From: Winslowiella toletana
Lineage (GTDB): Bacteria; Pseudomonadota; Gammaproteobacteria; Enterobacterales; Enterobacteriaceae
NCBI RefSeq assembly: GCF_017875465.1
Contig: NZ_JAGGMQ010000001.1
Span: 3,596,001-3,660,000, forward strand
Direction: 5' to 3'
Length of the DNA stretch: 64,000 nucleotides
The position numbers and the translations under genes were made by a program. The notes under the pieces were generated by a model. That model was not told the origin of the DNA, searched no databases, and was given only the letters and a program-made list of their open reading frames with translations. Within the stretch, counting starts at the first letter, position 1, and every line of letters starts with the position of its first letter. Positions 39,611 to 49,889 of the stretch are shown here, piece by piece.

Positions 39611-41472
39611 AACGCCAGCCAGTTGTTAATCTGTGCACGAATTCCTTCGGCATCCAGCTGAAAATCATGACGAACTTCGTCCTGAGTGCCCTGTGGAATA
39701 AACTGATCCGGCAGACCAATATTCAGCACCGGCACCGGACGACGTTTAGCCATCAGCAGCTCATTGACGCCGCTGCCAGCGCCGCCCATGATGGCGCCTT
39801 CTTCCAGCGTCACCAGCGATTCATGGCTGGCTGCCAGTTCCAGAATCAGCGCTTCGTCGAGCGGTTTTACAAAACGCATATCAACCAGCGTGGCGTTCAG
39901 CGCTTCGGCAGCTGCCGCCGCTTCCGGCAACAGAGTGCCAAAGTTAAGGATTGCCAGTTTTTCACCGGCGCGCTTTTTCACGCCTTTACCGAGCGGCAGC
40001 GCCGCCAGCGGCTCCAGCGTAGCGCCGGTGCCGGTGCCGCGTGGGTAACGTACCGCACTTGGGCCATCGGCGTAGTGATAACCGGTATACAGCATCTGGC
40101 GACATTCATTTTCATCGCTTGGCGTCATAATCACCATACCCGGAATGCAGCGCAGGAAGGCGATATCAAACGCCCCCTGGTGGGTCTGACCGTCGGCACC
40201 GACAATGCCACCGCGATCGATAGCAAACAGCACCGGTAGTTTCTGGATCGCCACATCGTGGATCAGCTGGTCGTAGCCACGCTGCAGGAAGGTGGAGTAA
40301 ATCGCCACCACCGGCTTATAACCACCAATCGCCAGACCGGCGGCAAAAGTGACCGCATGCTGCTCAGCAATCGCCACATCAAAGTATTGCGCCGGATAGT
40401 CGCGCGAAAACGCCACCATGCCGGAACCTTCGCGCATGGCCGGGGTGACGGCCATTAATTTGCTGTCATCGGCGGCGGTTTCGCTCAGCCAGTTACCGAA
40501 AATTTTTGAGTAGCTTGGCAGGCCTTCCACGCTTTTGGGCAGCAGGCCGCTGGCAGGATCGAATTTCGGCACCGCGTGCCAGCTAATCGGATCTTTCTCG
40601 GCAGGAGCGTAACCTTTGCCTTTTTTGGTCATCACATGCAGGAATTGCGGCCCTTTCAGGCTGCGCATATTCTTCAGCGTCTGTACCAGCGCCAGCACAT
40701 CATGGCCATCAACCGGGCCGATATAGTTAAAGCCCAGCTCTTCAAACAGCGTGCCCGGTACTACCATGCCTTTCAGGTGTTCTTCGGTGCGTTTCACCAG
40801 CTCTTTAATCGGTGGCAAGCCAGTCAGTACTTTTTTGCCGCCTTCACGCAGGCGCGCATAGGTTTTACCAGAAAGGATCTGCGCAAGGCGATTATTCAGT
40901 GCGCCAACGTTTTCTGAGATCGACATCTCGTTGTCGTTCAGCACCACCAGCAGATCGGGTTTGATATCGCCCGCGTGGTTCATCGCCTCAAACGCCATAC
41001 CGGCAGTGATCGCGCCATCGCCAATCACGCAGGCAGTGCGGCGGCCTTTGGCCTCTTTTTCTGCCGCTACCGCCATACCCAGTCCGGCGCTGATCGATGT
41101 CGAAGAGTGACCGACGTTCAGTACGTCATATTCACTCTCTTCACGCCACGGGAAAGGGTGCAAACCGTTTTTCTGGCGAATGGTGCCGATGCGTTCACGG
41201 CGGCCAGTAAGAATTTTGTGCGGATAAGCCTGGTGACCAACGTCCCACACCAGATGATCGAAAGGCGTGTTATAGACGTAGTGCAGGGCAACCGTCAGCT
41301 CGACCACGCCAAGCCCGGAAGCAAAATGTCCGCTGGAGCGGCTTACGCTGGCGAGCAAATATTGTCGCAGCTCATCACACAGCTTTGGCAGGCTCTCTTT
41401 CGGTAATAAGCGTAGCTCTTGTACCGAATTTGCCAGGGCTAATGTTGGGTATTTTGCAATATCAAAACTCAT
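39607..41472 (-). CDS. dxs: 1-Deoxy-D-xylulose-5-phosphate synthase
   Basis: Thiamine-diphosphate enzyme that begins the MEP isoprenoid pathway from pyruvate and glyceraldehyde 3-phosphate. ATG 41472 gives the E. coli start [14 protein letters not shown] and about 621 residues. The catalytic His is in [12 protein letters not shown], the diphosphate motif is [20 protein letters not shown]...NDNEMSIS, and the transketolase centre [12 protein letters not shown] is intact. The C-terminus NNWLAL has one residue more than the E. coli end WLA, and its stop lies in a REP element. Downstream of ispA. Confidence 0.97.
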   Translation of the reverse strand: MSFDIAKYPTLALANSVQELRLLPKESLPKLCDELRQYLLASVSRSSGHFASGLGVVELTVALHYVYNTPFDHLVWDVGHQAYPHKILTGRRERIGTIRQKNGLHPFPWREESEYDVLNVGHSSTSISAGLGMAVAAEKEAKGRRTACVIGDGAITAGMAFEAMNHAGDIKPDLLVVLNDNEMSISENVGALNNRLAQILSGKTYARLREGGKKVLTGLPPIKELVKRTEEHLKGMVVPGTLFEELGFNYIGPVDGHDVLALVQTLKNMRSLKGPQFLHVMTKKGKGYAPAEKDPISWHAVPKFDPASGLLPKSVEGLPSYSKIFGNWLSETAADDSKLMAVTPAMREGSGMVAFSRDYPAQYFDVAIAEQHAVTFAAGLAIGGYKPVVAIYSTFLQRGYDQLIHDVAIQKLPVLFAIDRGGIVGADGQTHQGAFDIAFLRCIPGMVIMTPSDENECRQMLYTGYHYADGPSAVRYPRGTGTGATLEPLAALPLGKGVKKRAGEKLAILNFGTLLPEAAAAAEALNATLVDMRFVKPLDEALILELAASHESLVTLEEGAIMGGAGSGVNELLMAKRRPVPVLNIGLPDQFIPQGTQDEVRHDFQLDAEGIRAQINNWLAL

Positions 41473-41491
41473 CAGAGACTCATCGTGGCTG

Positions 41492-42391
41492 TTATTTATC
41501 GCGTTCAATTATGAAGCTTGCTAACGTTTGTAATGACGTTGTATTTAAAGATTGCGCAGCAAGCGTCTCTAAAGCACTCAGGGATTCCTGATACAGCTCC
41601 CAGGCTTTTGCCCGGGCATTTTCCAGCCCCATTAACGCTGGATAGGTGCTTTTACCTAAGTCCTGATCGGCGCCCTGGCGTTTGCCCAGCACCGCGGTAT
41701 CACCGACAACATCCAGAATATCGTCCTGCACCTGGAAAGCTAAACCGATGGCGCTGGCGTAGCGATCGAGCGCCGGCAGCGCCTGAAGTCCGCGTTCACC
41801 GGCGGTCAGTGCGCCTAAACGCACGGCGGCGCGGATCAGGGCGCCGGTTTTATGGCGATGGATCTGCTCCAGCGCCGCTAAATCAATCTGCTTGCCTTCC
41901 GCCGCCAGATCCAGCGCCTGGCCACCGCACATACCAGCGACACCGCTGGCCTGCGCCAGTTCGGAAATCATCGCGATACGGTGCTGCGCGCTGACGCCGG
42001 GCATCGGTTGATCGGCCAGAATCGAAAACGCCAGCGTCTGCAGGGCGTCTCCCGCCAGAATCGCGGTGTCTTCACCAAATTTAATATGGCAGGTGGGCTG
42101 GCCACGACGCAGGCTGTCATTATCCATCGCCGGTAAGTCGTCGTGAATCAGAGAATAGGCGTGAATACACTCCACCGCAGCAGCAGGCGCATCAAGGCTG
42201 GCCGGGTCGGCCTTTAACATTTCGCCAGTAGCGTAAACCAGAAACGGACGTAATCTTTTACCCCCTAATAATGCCCCATATTCCATGGCATTAACCAGAG
42301 GAGAACTCTGAAAAGGGAGTGGGCCTAATAGTCGGCTCAGCGCGGCATTAACGCGATCGTGATAAGCGTTGAGTAACCTGGAGAAATCCAT
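41492..42391 (-). CDS. ispA: Farnesyl diphosphate synthase
   Basis: Condenses isopentenyl units to farnesyl diphosphate; 299 residues as in E. coli. The two aspartate-rich motifs are DDLPAMD and DDILD. It overlaps the xseB stop by one base (TAATG), so the xseB-ispA-dxs genes are coupled. Confidence 0.97.
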   Translation of the reverse strand: MDFSRLLNAYHDRVNAALSRLLGPLPFQSSPLVNAMEYGALLGGKRLRPFLVYATGEMLKADPASLDAPAAAVECIHAYSLIHDDLPAMDNDSLRRGQPTCHIKFGEDTAILAGDALQTLAFSILADQPMPGVSAQHRIAMISELAQASGVAGMCGGQALDLAAEGKQIDLAALEQIHRHKTGALIRAAVRLGALTAGERGLQALPALDRYASAIGLAFQVQDDILDVVGDTAVLGKRQGADQDLGKSTYPALMGLENARAKAWELYQESLSALETLAAQSLNTTSLQTLASFIIERDK

Positions 42392-42633
42392 TATTCACTG
42401 TCCGGGGTAAAAGGGGTCAGTTCTGCGTCTTTATCGTCACTCAGTAAGATTTGTACGCGTTGTTCGGCCTGTTGCAATTTCTGCTGGCCGCTACGCGCCA
42501 GCTGGACACCACGTTCGAATTCATTAAGCGCCTCTTCCAGCGGCAGATCGCCACTTTCCAGACGGGTAACAATCTGTTCAAGCTGCTGCAGTGAAGTTTC
42601 GAAGCTGGCGGGCTGTTCGGCTTTTTTCGGCAT
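42391..42633 (-). CDS. xseB: Exodeoxyribonuclease VII small subunit
   Basis: Small subunit of the single-strand-specific exonuclease VII, 80 residues as in E. coli. The helical signature [38 protein letters not shown] is complete. First gene of the xseB-ispA-dxs run. Confidence 0.97.
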   Translation of the reverse strand: MPKKAEQPASFETSLQQLEQIVTRLESGDLPLEEALNEFERGVQLARSGQQKLQQAEQRVQILLSDDKDAELTPFTPDSE

Positions 42634-42867
42634 AATACGTATCTGCTCAGTGGTTTTTCATCATCATGCAATCGGTTATGGTAGCCGACTAAAATTAATT
42701 AGCAAAATAATGATATGGGCGGCGGTTGCTGAAGCAGTCGCCTGTCAAAGGTGATATACTTTTGCGCCTCGGATGCAAAGGGCTGAGGCCATTTTGCAAT
42801 ACTCTTGATTTTAACAGCTAAGTGCTTCGATTTTTAGCACTTAATTGCCCAACGAACCCTTGCCGCC

Positions 42868-44316
42868 ATGAAGTTTATCATTAAATTGTTCCCTGAAATC
42901 ACGATCAAAAGCCAGTCTGTACGTTTGCGCTTTATCAAAATTCTGACGGGGAATATTCGTAACGTTCTTAAAAACCATGATGACTCCCTCGCCGTTGTAC
43001 GCCACTGGGATCATATTGAAGTGCGCTCCAAACATGAAGAGCGTCGTGCCACTATTGTCGATCTGCTCACGCGTATTCCTGGTATTCACCATATTCTGGC
43101 GGTAGAAGACCGCGAATACACCGACGTGCACAATATCTTCGAGCAGACGCTGGAAATGAACCGTGAGCGTATTGAAGGCAAAACCTTCTGCGTACGCGTT
43201 AAACGTCGTGGAAAGCATGAGTTTAGCTCACAGGATGTCGAGCGCTATGTCGGCGGCGGTCTGAATCAGCATGTCGCCACGGCGCAGGTGAAGCTGAATA
43301 AACCGGAAGTGACGGTTAACCTCGAAATCGAAGACGATCGGCTGATTCTGGTGACCGCACGCCACGAAGGTATTGGCGGTTTCCCGATTGGCACCCAGGA
43401 AGATGTGCTGTCGCTGATCTCCGGTGGTTTCGACTCCGGCGTATCGAGCTATATGCTGATGCGTCGCGGCTGCCGTGTACACTACTGCTTCTTTAATCTT
43501 GGCGGCGCCGCCCATGAAATTGGTGTACGCCAGGTTGCGCACTATCTGTGGAACCGCTTTGGCAGTTCGCATCGCGTGCGTTTTGTCGCCATCAACTTTG
43601 AGCCGGTCGTTGGCGAGATCCTCGAAAAAATCGACGATGGCCAGATGGGCGTGGTGCTGAAACGTATGATGGTGCGCGCAGCTTCACGCGTTGCCGAACG
43701 TTATGGCGTGCAGGCGCTGGTCACTGGCGAAGCGCTGGGGCAGGTTTCCAGTCAGACACTGACTAACCTGCGCCTGATTGATAACGCCAGCGATACCCTG
43801 ATTCTGCGTCCACTGATTTCGCATGATAAAGAGCACATTATCAACCTGGCGCGTCAGATCGGCACTGAAGATTTTGCCCGTACTATTCCGGAATATTGTG
43901 GTGTGATTTCGAAAAGCCCAACGGTCAAAGCGGTGAAAGCCAGAATCGAAGCGGAAGAGCTGAATTTCGATTTTACCATTCTCGATCAGGTGATTGAGCA
44001 GGCGAACAATGTCGATATTCGCGAAATCGCTGAGAAAGCGCAGGAAGAGGTGGTTGAAGTCGAAACTGTCGCTTCGTTCGGTGGTAATGACGTGGTGCTG
44101 GATATTCGTTCGATTGACGAGCAGGACGACAAGCCGCTGAATATTGAAGGGATGGAAGTGAAATCACTACCGTTCTATAAGCTCAGCACCCAGTTTGGCG
44201 ACCTCGATCAGAGTAAAACCTGGTTGCTCTACTGCGACCGTGGCGTGATGAGCCGCTTGCAGGCGCTGTATCTGCATGAGCAGGGCTTCAATAACGTTAA
44301 AGTTTATCGCCCGTAA
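42868..44316 (+). CDS. thiI: tRNA 4-thiouridine synthase/thiamine sulfur carrier ThiI
   Basis: Activates and thiolates U8 of tRNA and supplies sulfur for thiamine thiazole. The product is 482 residues, equal to E. coli. The THUMP domain precedes a PP-loop ([15 protein letters not shown]), and a C-terminal rhodanese domain carries the cysteine persulfide site [11 protein letters not shown]. The start codon has only a poor ribosome binding site (CCGCC), which may limit expression. Divergent from xseB. Confidence 0.97.
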   Translation: MKFIIKLFPEITIKSQSVRLRFIKILTGNIRNVLKNHDDSLAVVRHWDHIEVRSKHEERRATIVDLLTRIPGIHHILAVEDREYTDVHNIFEQTLEMNRERIEGKTFCVRVKRRGKHEFSSQDVERYVGGGLNQHVATAQVKLNKPEVTVNLEIEDDRLILVTARHEGIGGFPIGTQEDVLSLISGGFDSGVSSYMLMRRGCRVHYCFFNLGGAAHEIGVRQVAHYLWNRFGSSHRVRFVAINFEPVVGEILEKIDDGQMGVVLKRMMVRAASRVAERYGVQALVTGEALGQVSSQTLTNLRLIDNASDTLILRPLISHDKEHIINLARQIGTEDFARTIPEYCGVISKSPTVKAVKARIEAEELNFDFTILDQVIEQANNVDIREIAEKAQEEVVEVETVASFGGNDVVLDIRSIDEQDDKPLNIEGMEVKSLPFYKLSTQFGDLDQSKTWLLYCDRGVMSRLQALYLHEQGFNNVKVYRP

Positions 44317-44322
44317 AAGCAG

Positions 44323-44340
44323 GGGCGGCTTCGGCCGCCC
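44323..44340 (+). terminator. UUCG-loop hairpin after thiI
   Basis: GGGCGGC (44323-44329) and GCCGCCC (44334-44340) close a TTCG tetraloop between the convergent thiI and yajL genes. Confidence 0.6.
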
Positions 44341-44348
44341 ATTGCCCG

Positions 44349-44954
44349 TTATTCCACCCATTCCCGATAATCAAAAATCCCCGCCGCCAGCACCAGTTGT
44401 GATGCCACTTCATGGGCTTTCTCTTTGCCGACAATCAGGTCGATAAGCTTCAGAGCGAAGTCGATAGCGGTGCCCGGTCCCTGACTGGTAAGTAAATTAA
44501 CGCGCGGATCCCACACCACACGCTTATCCATCCACTTGCCTTCCGGAATCGTCTCTTTCAGTCCTGGATAACCGGTCATATTGCCGACCGGAAACAGATT
44601 GTGGGGCACTAATACGGTACCGGCGGCCGCGCAGATAGCGGCGACAATCCGTCCGGAGAGATGGAACTGGCGCACGCTTTCGACCAGCAGCGGACTGTCG
44701 CGAAAGGTCTCTGCGCCTTTCAGACCGCCGGGCAATACAATAGCGGCAAAATCGTTATCCGCCACTTCTACCAGCGGCGCATCCGCCAGCAGGCGTACGC
44801 CACGGGAACAGACAATTTCGCGTTCGCCGTTGCTCTCCACGCTGGCGGTAGTGACCTTCAGTCCGCCACGCACCAGTAAATCGATGGTGGTGACCGCTTC
44901 GCTCTCTTCAGTTCCATGTGCCAGGCAAACCAGCACCGATGCGCTCGCGTTCAT
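44349..44954 (-). CDS. yajL: DJ-1-family protein YajL
   Basis: DJ-1/PfpI-family protein of 201 residues linked to oxidative-stress protection and protein deglycation. The nucleophilic cysteine lies in [13 protein letters not shown] and the conserved Glu near the N-terminus in [15 protein letters not shown]. The open frame reaches 45140, but ATG 44954 with AAGGAG upstream is the real start. It overlaps the end of panE by 47 bases. Confidence 0.95.
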   Translation of the reverse strand: MNASASVLVCLAHGTEESEAVTTIDLLVRGGLKVTTASVESNGEREIVCSRGVRLLADAPLVEVADNDFAAIVLPGGLKGAETFRDSPLLVESVRQFHLSGRIVAAICAAAGTVLVPHNLFPVGNMTGYPGLKETIPEGKWMDKRVVWDPRVNLLTSQGPGTAIDFALKLIDLIVGKEKAHEVASQLVLAAGIFDYREWVE

Positions 44955-45828
44955 AATCTTGCTCCTTTCGCTTAACCAATTCATACAGACGACTGTTTTC
45001 CGGCGTGGCAATGCCCTGCGCGCGCGCGCGGCGCAGCAGGTAACCGGTAATATATTCAATTTCAGTGCGGCGCTGGCTACGAATATCCTGCAGCATCGAC
45101 GAGGTATTGGCGGCAGTACTGTCGATAATCGCAAACACATAGTCCATCAGACTGTCGCGCGAGGTATGCTGGCCTTCACGTTCCATCACCGTGGCAATCT
45201 CGTCACACAAACGGCTGATCTCATCGCGATACGGCAGTAAATCACCATTGCGGCAGTCATAGATCACCGTTAGCGGGTTGATCACGCAGTTAACCGCCAG
45301 TTTCTGCCAGCTGGTGGAGGCCATATGGTTATGCCAGGCGACATCCGGCAGCGCATGATGCAGGGTATCGGCCAGCTCACTCAGGCTGGCGCTCTCCGGA
45401 GTGCCGGGGCCAATATGGGTGACGCCATTCGCAACATGAATAATTACCGTGCCATCACGTTTTGCCGCATGGGTGGTAATACCCTGCAAAATCGGCTGCG
45501 TCAGGCTCTTAAGCTCATCAATGGTCCCCATACCGTTGTGCAGCAGCAGTATCGGGCAGTGCGGCCGCAGCAATGTTTGCAGATTGCGTACCGCTTCCGA
45601 GACCTGCCAGGCTTTCAGCGTTACCAGCAGCAGTTCGCTCTCAGCCAGAAACAGCGGATCGTTGGCAATATAGGTCTTATTAATTACCTGACCGTTGAGA
45701 TCGATAACGTTCACTGAGCAGTAAGGCTGTGGAACGCGTAGCCATCCCTGCACCTCATGTCCCTGTTGATCCAGAGCGGACAACCAGATCTGCCCTAACG
45801 CACCGCAACCCAGAACGGTAATTTTCAT
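44908..45828 (-). CDS. panE: 2-Dehydropantoate 2-reductase
   Basis: NADPH-dependent ketopantoate reductase in pantothenate synthesis, 306 residues (303 in E. coli). The nucleotide motif [20 protein letters not shown], the catalytic region [15 protein letters not shown] and the [18 protein letters not shown] end are intact. ATG 45828 with GGAGGA upstream is chosen over the open start at 45873. Its C-terminal end overlaps yajL. Confidence 0.96.
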   Translation of the reverse strand: MKITVLGCGALGQIWLSALDQQGHEVQGWLRVPQPYCSVNVIDLNGQVINKTYIANDPLFLAESELLLVTLKAWQVSEAVRNLQTLLRPHCPILLLHNGMGTIDELKSLTQPILQGITTHAAKRDGTVIIHVANGVTHIGPGTPESASLSELADTLHHALPDVAWHNHMASTSWQKLAVNCVINPLTVIYDCRNGDLLPYRDEISRLCDEIATVMEREGQHTSRDSLMDYVFAIIDSTAANTSSMLQDIRSQRRTEIEYITGYLLRRARAQGIATPENSRLYELVKRKEQDYERERIGAGLPGTWN

Positions 45829-45966
45829 TCTTCCTCCCCGCGTGCGGGTTTTTGCTGTGCCATTTAGCAGCACACAGCTTTAATTATAGCTTTCTCCGCT
45901 GGCGGTTTTATTTGACCGCCACAAGCGAGTATTATGCATGTCACTTTAGAATCTGGAGAAGAAATC

Positions 45967-46458
45967 ATGCCATCTTTCGATATCGTTTCTGAAATCGACA
46001 TGCAAGAAGTACGCAATGCGGTGGAAAATGCCAACCGTGAGCTGTCCACTCGCTTCGATTTTCGTAATGTTACCGCCAGCTATGAGCTGAATGAGAAAAA
46101 CGAATCAATCAAAGTTATCAGCGAATCGGATTTCCAGGTTAAACAGCTGGTGGATATTCTGCGTGAAAAGCTGCTGAAGCGTGGCATCGAAGGCGCATCA
46201 CTTGACGTCGCGGAACAGATTGAGCATAGCGGTAAAACCTGGAGCGTCGAAGCCAAAATGAAGCAGGGCATCGAACCCGAAATGGCGAAAAAAATCGTTA
46301 AGCTGATTAAAGATAGCAAAATTAAAGTGCAGCCGCAGATTCAGGGCGAGGAAGTAAGGGTAAATGGTAAGTCACGCGATGACTTGCAGAGTGCGATGGC
46401 ACTGGTGAAGAAGGGAGAGTTGGGGCAGCCGTTCCAGTTTAAAAATTTCCGCGATTAA
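45967..46458 (+). CDS. yajQ: Nucleotide-binding protein YajQ
   Basis: Protein of 163 residues; members of the YajQ family bind nucleotides (in some bacteria cyclic di-GMP) and have a double RNP-like fold. It starts [19 protein letters not shown] and ends [11 protein letters not shown] as in E. coli. ATG 45967 has GGAG upstream; the frame opens at 45934. Divergent from panE. Confidence 0.96.
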   Translation: MPSFDIVSEIDMQEVRNAVENANRELSTRFDFRNVTASYELNEKNESIKVISESDFQVKQLVDILREKLLKRGIEGASLDVAEQIEHSGKTWSVEAKMKQGIEPEMAKKIVKLIKDSKIKVQPQIQGEEVRVNGKSRDDLQSAMALVKKGELGQPFQFKNFRD

Positions 46459-46464
46459 GGCAAA

Positions 46465-46490
46465 GGGCGGCAATAATAATATTGCCGCCC
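46465..46490. terminator. Bidirectional hairpin between yajQ and yajR
   Basis: GGGCGGCAAT (46465-46474) pairs with ATTGCCGCCC (46481-46490) between convergent genes. Confidence 0.7.
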
Positions 46491-46500
46491 TCCTTCAGGA

Positions 46501-47865
46501 TTACGCCGAGGCCACCAGCGCCTCTAACTCCACGCGATTGGTCACCTTGCTGTCAATCTTCACATAAGCGCTTTTCTCTTCCGGCACGATAAACACCGCA
46601 CTCACGCCAGGCTGAGCGCGCAGCCGTTGCTCAACTTTTTCAAAGCTGCCCTGTGCTTCCTGCAATGTAATCCGCAGACTGCTGACATAGGGCGGCTCTT
46701 TCATACTGAAGCTGACAAATAACCACACCGTCGCCAGCACCGCGCCAAGCAGAAACACGCTCTGTCCATCGAAGTTACCGTACACCCAGCCACCAAGACT
46801 GCCGCCAATCGCCACGCCAATAAACTGGCTGGTGGAGTACACCCCCATCGCGGTGCCTTTATAACCGGCAGGTGACTCTTTACTGATCAGGGAAGGCAGA
46901 ATCGCTTCCATCAGATTAAAGGCGATAAAGAACAGTTGCAGACCCACCACTAAAGTCCAGAAATGACCGCCTGCGCCCCACAGCACAATTTCAGCAATCA
47001 GAATCAGCGCCACGCAGCTGATAAATACCCGCTTCATGCGGCGCTTTACTTCGGCGTAGATAATAAACGGGATCACACCGGCAAAGGCTACCAGCATGGT
47101 CAGCAAATAGACCTTCCAGTGCTGCTCCGCCGGAAAGCCGGCCTGTTCAAACTGGCCGGGCAGGGCGACAAAGCTCGACATCAGCAGGATATGCAGACAG
47201 AGGATGCCGAAGTTAAGTTTCAGCAGGCGCGGATTGGCCAGCACTTCGCGAATACTGGCTTTGACCATACCGGATTCACGGTTTAATACATGATGCGGGG
47301 AGGAGGGCACTACCAGCAGGGTAATCACAATGCCCAGCGTCGCCAGCAGCGCAATCATCCAGAACAGCGCATGCAGTCCAAAAGAATGGGTGACAATCGG
47401 CCCGATGACCATGGCGATAGCAAAGGTCACGCCGAAACTGATGCCAATAAACGCCATCGCCTTGGTGCGGTTCTGTTCGCGGGTTAAGTCAGACAGCAGC
47501 GCCATCACCGCAGCGGCAATCGCACCGGAACCTTGCAATGCGCGGCCAAGAATCACGCCCCAAATCGAGGTGGTACTGGCGGCGATCACACTGCCCAGCA
47601 CAAACACTAACAAGCCAGCGACAATCAGTGGCTTACGCCCGATACGATCGGAGAGCAGACCAAACGGGATCTGAAACAGCGCCTGCGCCAGACCATAGAT
47701 GCCAATCGCCAGGCCAATCAGCGTTTCGCTGGCTCCCTGCAACGCCATGCCATAAGTGGTCAGAACCGGCAGCACCATAAACATTCCCAGCATTCGCAGG
47801 GAAAAAACCGTTCCCAAACCCCATGTCGCGCGTAGCTCGACCGGAGTCATTTTATTATCGTTCAT
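46501..47865 (-). CDS. yajR: MFS transporter YajR
   Basis: Twelve-helix major-facilitator transporter with a cytosolic C-terminal ferredoxin-like domain (FEKVEQRLRAQPGVSAVFIVPEEKSAYVKIDSKV), 454 residues as in E. coli YajR. The MFS motif A region is GLLSDRIGRKPLIVAG. The natural substrate is not known. GAGG precedes the start; a 13-bp inverted repeat lies just upstream (47884-47922). Confidence 0.95.
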   Translation of the reverse strand: MNDNKMTPVELRATWGLGTVFSLRMLGMFMVLPVLTTYGMALQGASETLIGLAIGIYGLAQALFQIPFGLLSDRIGRKPLIVAGLLVFVLGSVIAASTTSIWGVILGRALQGSGAIAAAVMALLSDLTREQNRTKAMAFIGISFGVTFAIAMVIGPIVTHSFGLHALFWMIALLATLGIVITLLVVPSSPHHVLNRESGMVKASIREVLANPRLLKLNFGILCLHILLMSSFVALPGQFEQAGFPAEQHWKVYLLTMLVAFAGVIPFIIYAEVKRRMKRVFISCVALILIAEIVLWGAGGHFWTLVVGLQLFFIAFNLMEAILPSLISKESPAGYKGTAMGVYSTSQFIGVAIGGSLGGWVYGNFDGQSVFLLGAVLATVWLFVSFSMKEPPYVSSLRITLQEAQGSFEKVEQRLRAQPGVSAVFIVPEEKSAYVKIDSKVTNRVELEALVASA

Positions 47866-47883
47866 TACAACCTCAGTGAGAGT

Positions 47884-47922
47884 CTATACCAACAGGCATT
47901 ACAAAATGACCTGTTGGTATAG
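47884..47922. repeat. Perfect 13-bp inverted repeat upstream of yajR
   Basis: CTATACCAACAGG (47884-47896) and CCTGTTGGTATAG (47910-47922) are exact inverted repeats around 13 bases. They end 19 bases before the yajR start codon. The size suits either a repressor operator or a strong 5' hairpin in the yajR leader. Confidence 0.75.
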
Positions 47923-47981
47923 GTTCTTCATTTGCCGACCGTATTTTAAGGTCCTGTGCAGGGCGGGTAAAACATTAAGAG

Positions 47982-48029
47982 GTAACAAAAAGAAAGGGCG
48001 CGATATACCCGGGGGTAATGCGCGCCCTT
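47982..48029 (-). terminator. Terminator of the cyo operon
   Basis: On the minus strand AAGGGCGCG (48029-48021) pairs with CGCGCCCTT (48002-47994) and is followed by a T-rich run (TCTTTTTGTT). Confidence 0.8.
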
Positions 48030-48047
48030 AGTGATGTCTTTCCGTCG

Positions 48048-48938
48048 TTACCAGACGTAAGTCAGTAAATCTTTCGAGGCCGGAGCCATAAAATCGACTG
48101 ACATCATCACGCTAAGAGCCGTGATGGCGACAATTGAGAAGACAAACAGTTTACGCGCCCAGACGCCATCGTTCGATGTCTTGTAACCGCGTAATGCCAT
48201 TCCCAACCACCACACGCTGACTGCCGCAGCAACCACCAGATATTTGTAACCGGCATAACCGCTCAGCGTCAGCATCAGAGTGGCCACCATAAACGCGATG
48301 ATATACACCGTGATATGGTGTTTTGCCACTGAGATGCCTTTCACTACCGGCAGTACCGGAATATTGGCTGCCTGGTAATCTTTAAAGCGGAAGATGGCAA
48401 TCGCATAGGAGTGCGGCATCTGCCACAGGCTAAAGATCGCCAGCAGGATCAATGCACCGGCATCAAACTCATTGGTTACTGCGCAGTAGCCAATAACCGG
48501 CGGCGCTGCGCCGGAAAGGCTACCGATCAACGTGCCATACACTGAGTTACGCTTCATATACAGGCTGTATACGCCCACGTAAATCACAAAGCCCATCACC
48601 GCCAGCCACATGGCCAGTGGATTAGCGCCAAGGTACAGCAACGCAAAGCCAGCAATACCCAGAACGGTTGCATACACCAGGATTACGGTCGGAGAGATAA
48701 GTCCTTTGACCATCACTCGGTTTTTCGTTCTCTCCATTTTTTTGTCGATGTCACGGTCGATAAAGTTGTTGTAAACACAACCCGATGCGACCACCAGCGA
48801 AACACCGACCAGGGTGGTGAGAAACAGGGAATAATCGATGCTGCCTTTTGAGGCGAGCAGGAATCCCCCGATGACAGAAATTAAATTTCCGAAAATAATT
48901 CCTGGTTTCGTTACTTGCAGGTATTGCTTAATCATCAC
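48048..48938 (-). CDS. cyoE: Protoheme IX farnesyltransferase (heme O synthase)
   Basis: Polytopic UbiA-family prenyltransferase of 296 residues that farnesylates heme B to heme O for the bo3 oxidase. The prenyl-diphosphate motif [17 protein letters not shown] and a second motif [13 protein letters not shown] are present. Last gene of cyoABCDE, 10 bases after cyoD. Confidence 0.97.
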   Translation of the reverse strand: MMIKQYLQVTKPGIIFGNLISVIGGFLLASKGSIDYSLFLTTLVGVSLVVASGCVYNNFIDRDIDKKMERTKNRVMVKGLISPTVILVYATVLGIAGFALLYLGANPLAMWLAVMGFVIYVGVYSLYMKRNSVYGTLIGSLSGAAPPVIGYCAVTNEFDAGALILLAIFSLWQMPHSYAIAIFRFKDYQAANIPVLPVVKGISVAKHHITVYIIAFMVATLMLTLSGYAGYKYLVVAAAVSVWWLGMALRGYKTSNDGVWARKLFVFSIVAITALSVMMSVDFMAPASKDLLTYVW

Positions 48939-48948
48939 AGGCGACTCT

Positions 48949-49278
48949 TTAGTGAACCATCATATTGTAGTTGAGGTTCCACATAATCCATATCGAGCCA
49001 ACAACAACGATCAGGATAATGAGTGCCGCAAACACAATGGCAACCATATTCCATCCATCTTCAGTTTTTGTGTTCAGATGCAGGAAGTAACCCAGGTGCA
49101 CCAGCACCTGAACCACAGCACAAATCAGAACCACAGCGAGGATAGTACTGTGGGTCGCCCCACCATCCATTACCATCCAGAACGGGATGCCGGTCAGAAT
49201 GATCGACAGTACAAAGCCGATCATATAAGACTTCACGCTACCGTGAGCTGCACCATGGTCGTTAACAGAATGACTCAT
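48949..49278 (-). CDS. cyoD: Cytochrome bo3 oxidase subunit IV
   Basis: Three-helix membrane subunit of 109 residues, identical in length to E. coli CyoD, ending [19 protein letters not shown] 49278 overlaps the cyoC stop by one base (TAATG); the frame extends upstream to 49323, but that part is cyoC-shadowing. Confidence 0.96.
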   Translation of the reverse strand: MSHSVNDHGAAHGSVKSYMIGFVLSIILTGIPFWMVMDGGATHSTILAVVLICAVVQVLVHLGYFLHLNTKTEDGWNMVAIVFAALIILIVVVGSIWIMWNLNYNMMVH

Positions 49279-49889
49279 TACATGGCTCCCATCAGATAGA
49301 CAATGGTAAATACACAGATCCATACCACGTCAAGGAAGTGCCAGAACATGCTCAGACACATGATGCGTGTACGGTTGGTGTCGGTCAGGCCGCGACGGGA
49401 AATCTGATACATCAGTACCAGCATCCAGATCAGACCTGAGGTCACGTGCAGACCATGGGTGCCGACCAGCGTAAAGAACGCTGACAGGAAGCCGCTGCGC
49501 TGTGGACCAAAACCTTCAACAATCAGGTGATGGAATTCATAGATTTCCATGCCGATAAAGCCAAGACCGAACAGGAAAGTCAGCGCCAGCCAACCGATAA
49601 CGGTTGATTTGCTGCCTTTACCCATGCTGATCACGGCAAAGCCGTAGGTAATCGAGCTCAGTAACAGCAGGGCGGTTTCAACCAGCACGAATGGCAGTTC
49701 AAAAATATCCTTGCCAGCCGGGCCGCCCGCGGTGCTGTTAACCATTACTGCATAGGTCGCAAACAAGGTTGCGAAGATAATGCAGTCACTCATCAGGTAG
49801 ATCCAGAAGCCAAAGACTTTATTGGCTCCTGCATCGTGATGCCCATGCTCCGCATGGGCGTCGTGGTGTTTCAGAGTTTCAGTTGACAT
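49278..49889 (-). CDS. cyoC: Cytochrome bo3 oxidase subunit III
   Basis: Five-helix membrane subunit of 203 residues, with [32 protein letters not shown] at the start and the [17 protein letters not shown] motif. Overlaps the cyoB stop by one base (TAATG). Confidence 0.97.
   Translation of the reverse strand: MSTETLKHHDAHAEHGHHDAGANKVFGFWIYLMSDCIIFATLFATYAVMVNSTAGGPAGKDIFELPFVLVETALLLLSSITYGFAVISMGKGSKSTVIGWLALTFLFGLGFIGMEIYEFHHLIVEGFGPQRSGFLSAFFTLVGTHGLHVTSGLIWMLVLMYQISRRGLTDTNRTRIMCLSMFWHFLDVVWICVFTIVYLMGAM

Noticed and set aside
44323..44340. Further REP copy after thiI
   Set aside because: The stem GGGCGGC/GCCGCCC looks similar but lacks the GTAG tetranucleotide and has a UUCG loop, so it is a normal terminator-like hairpin.
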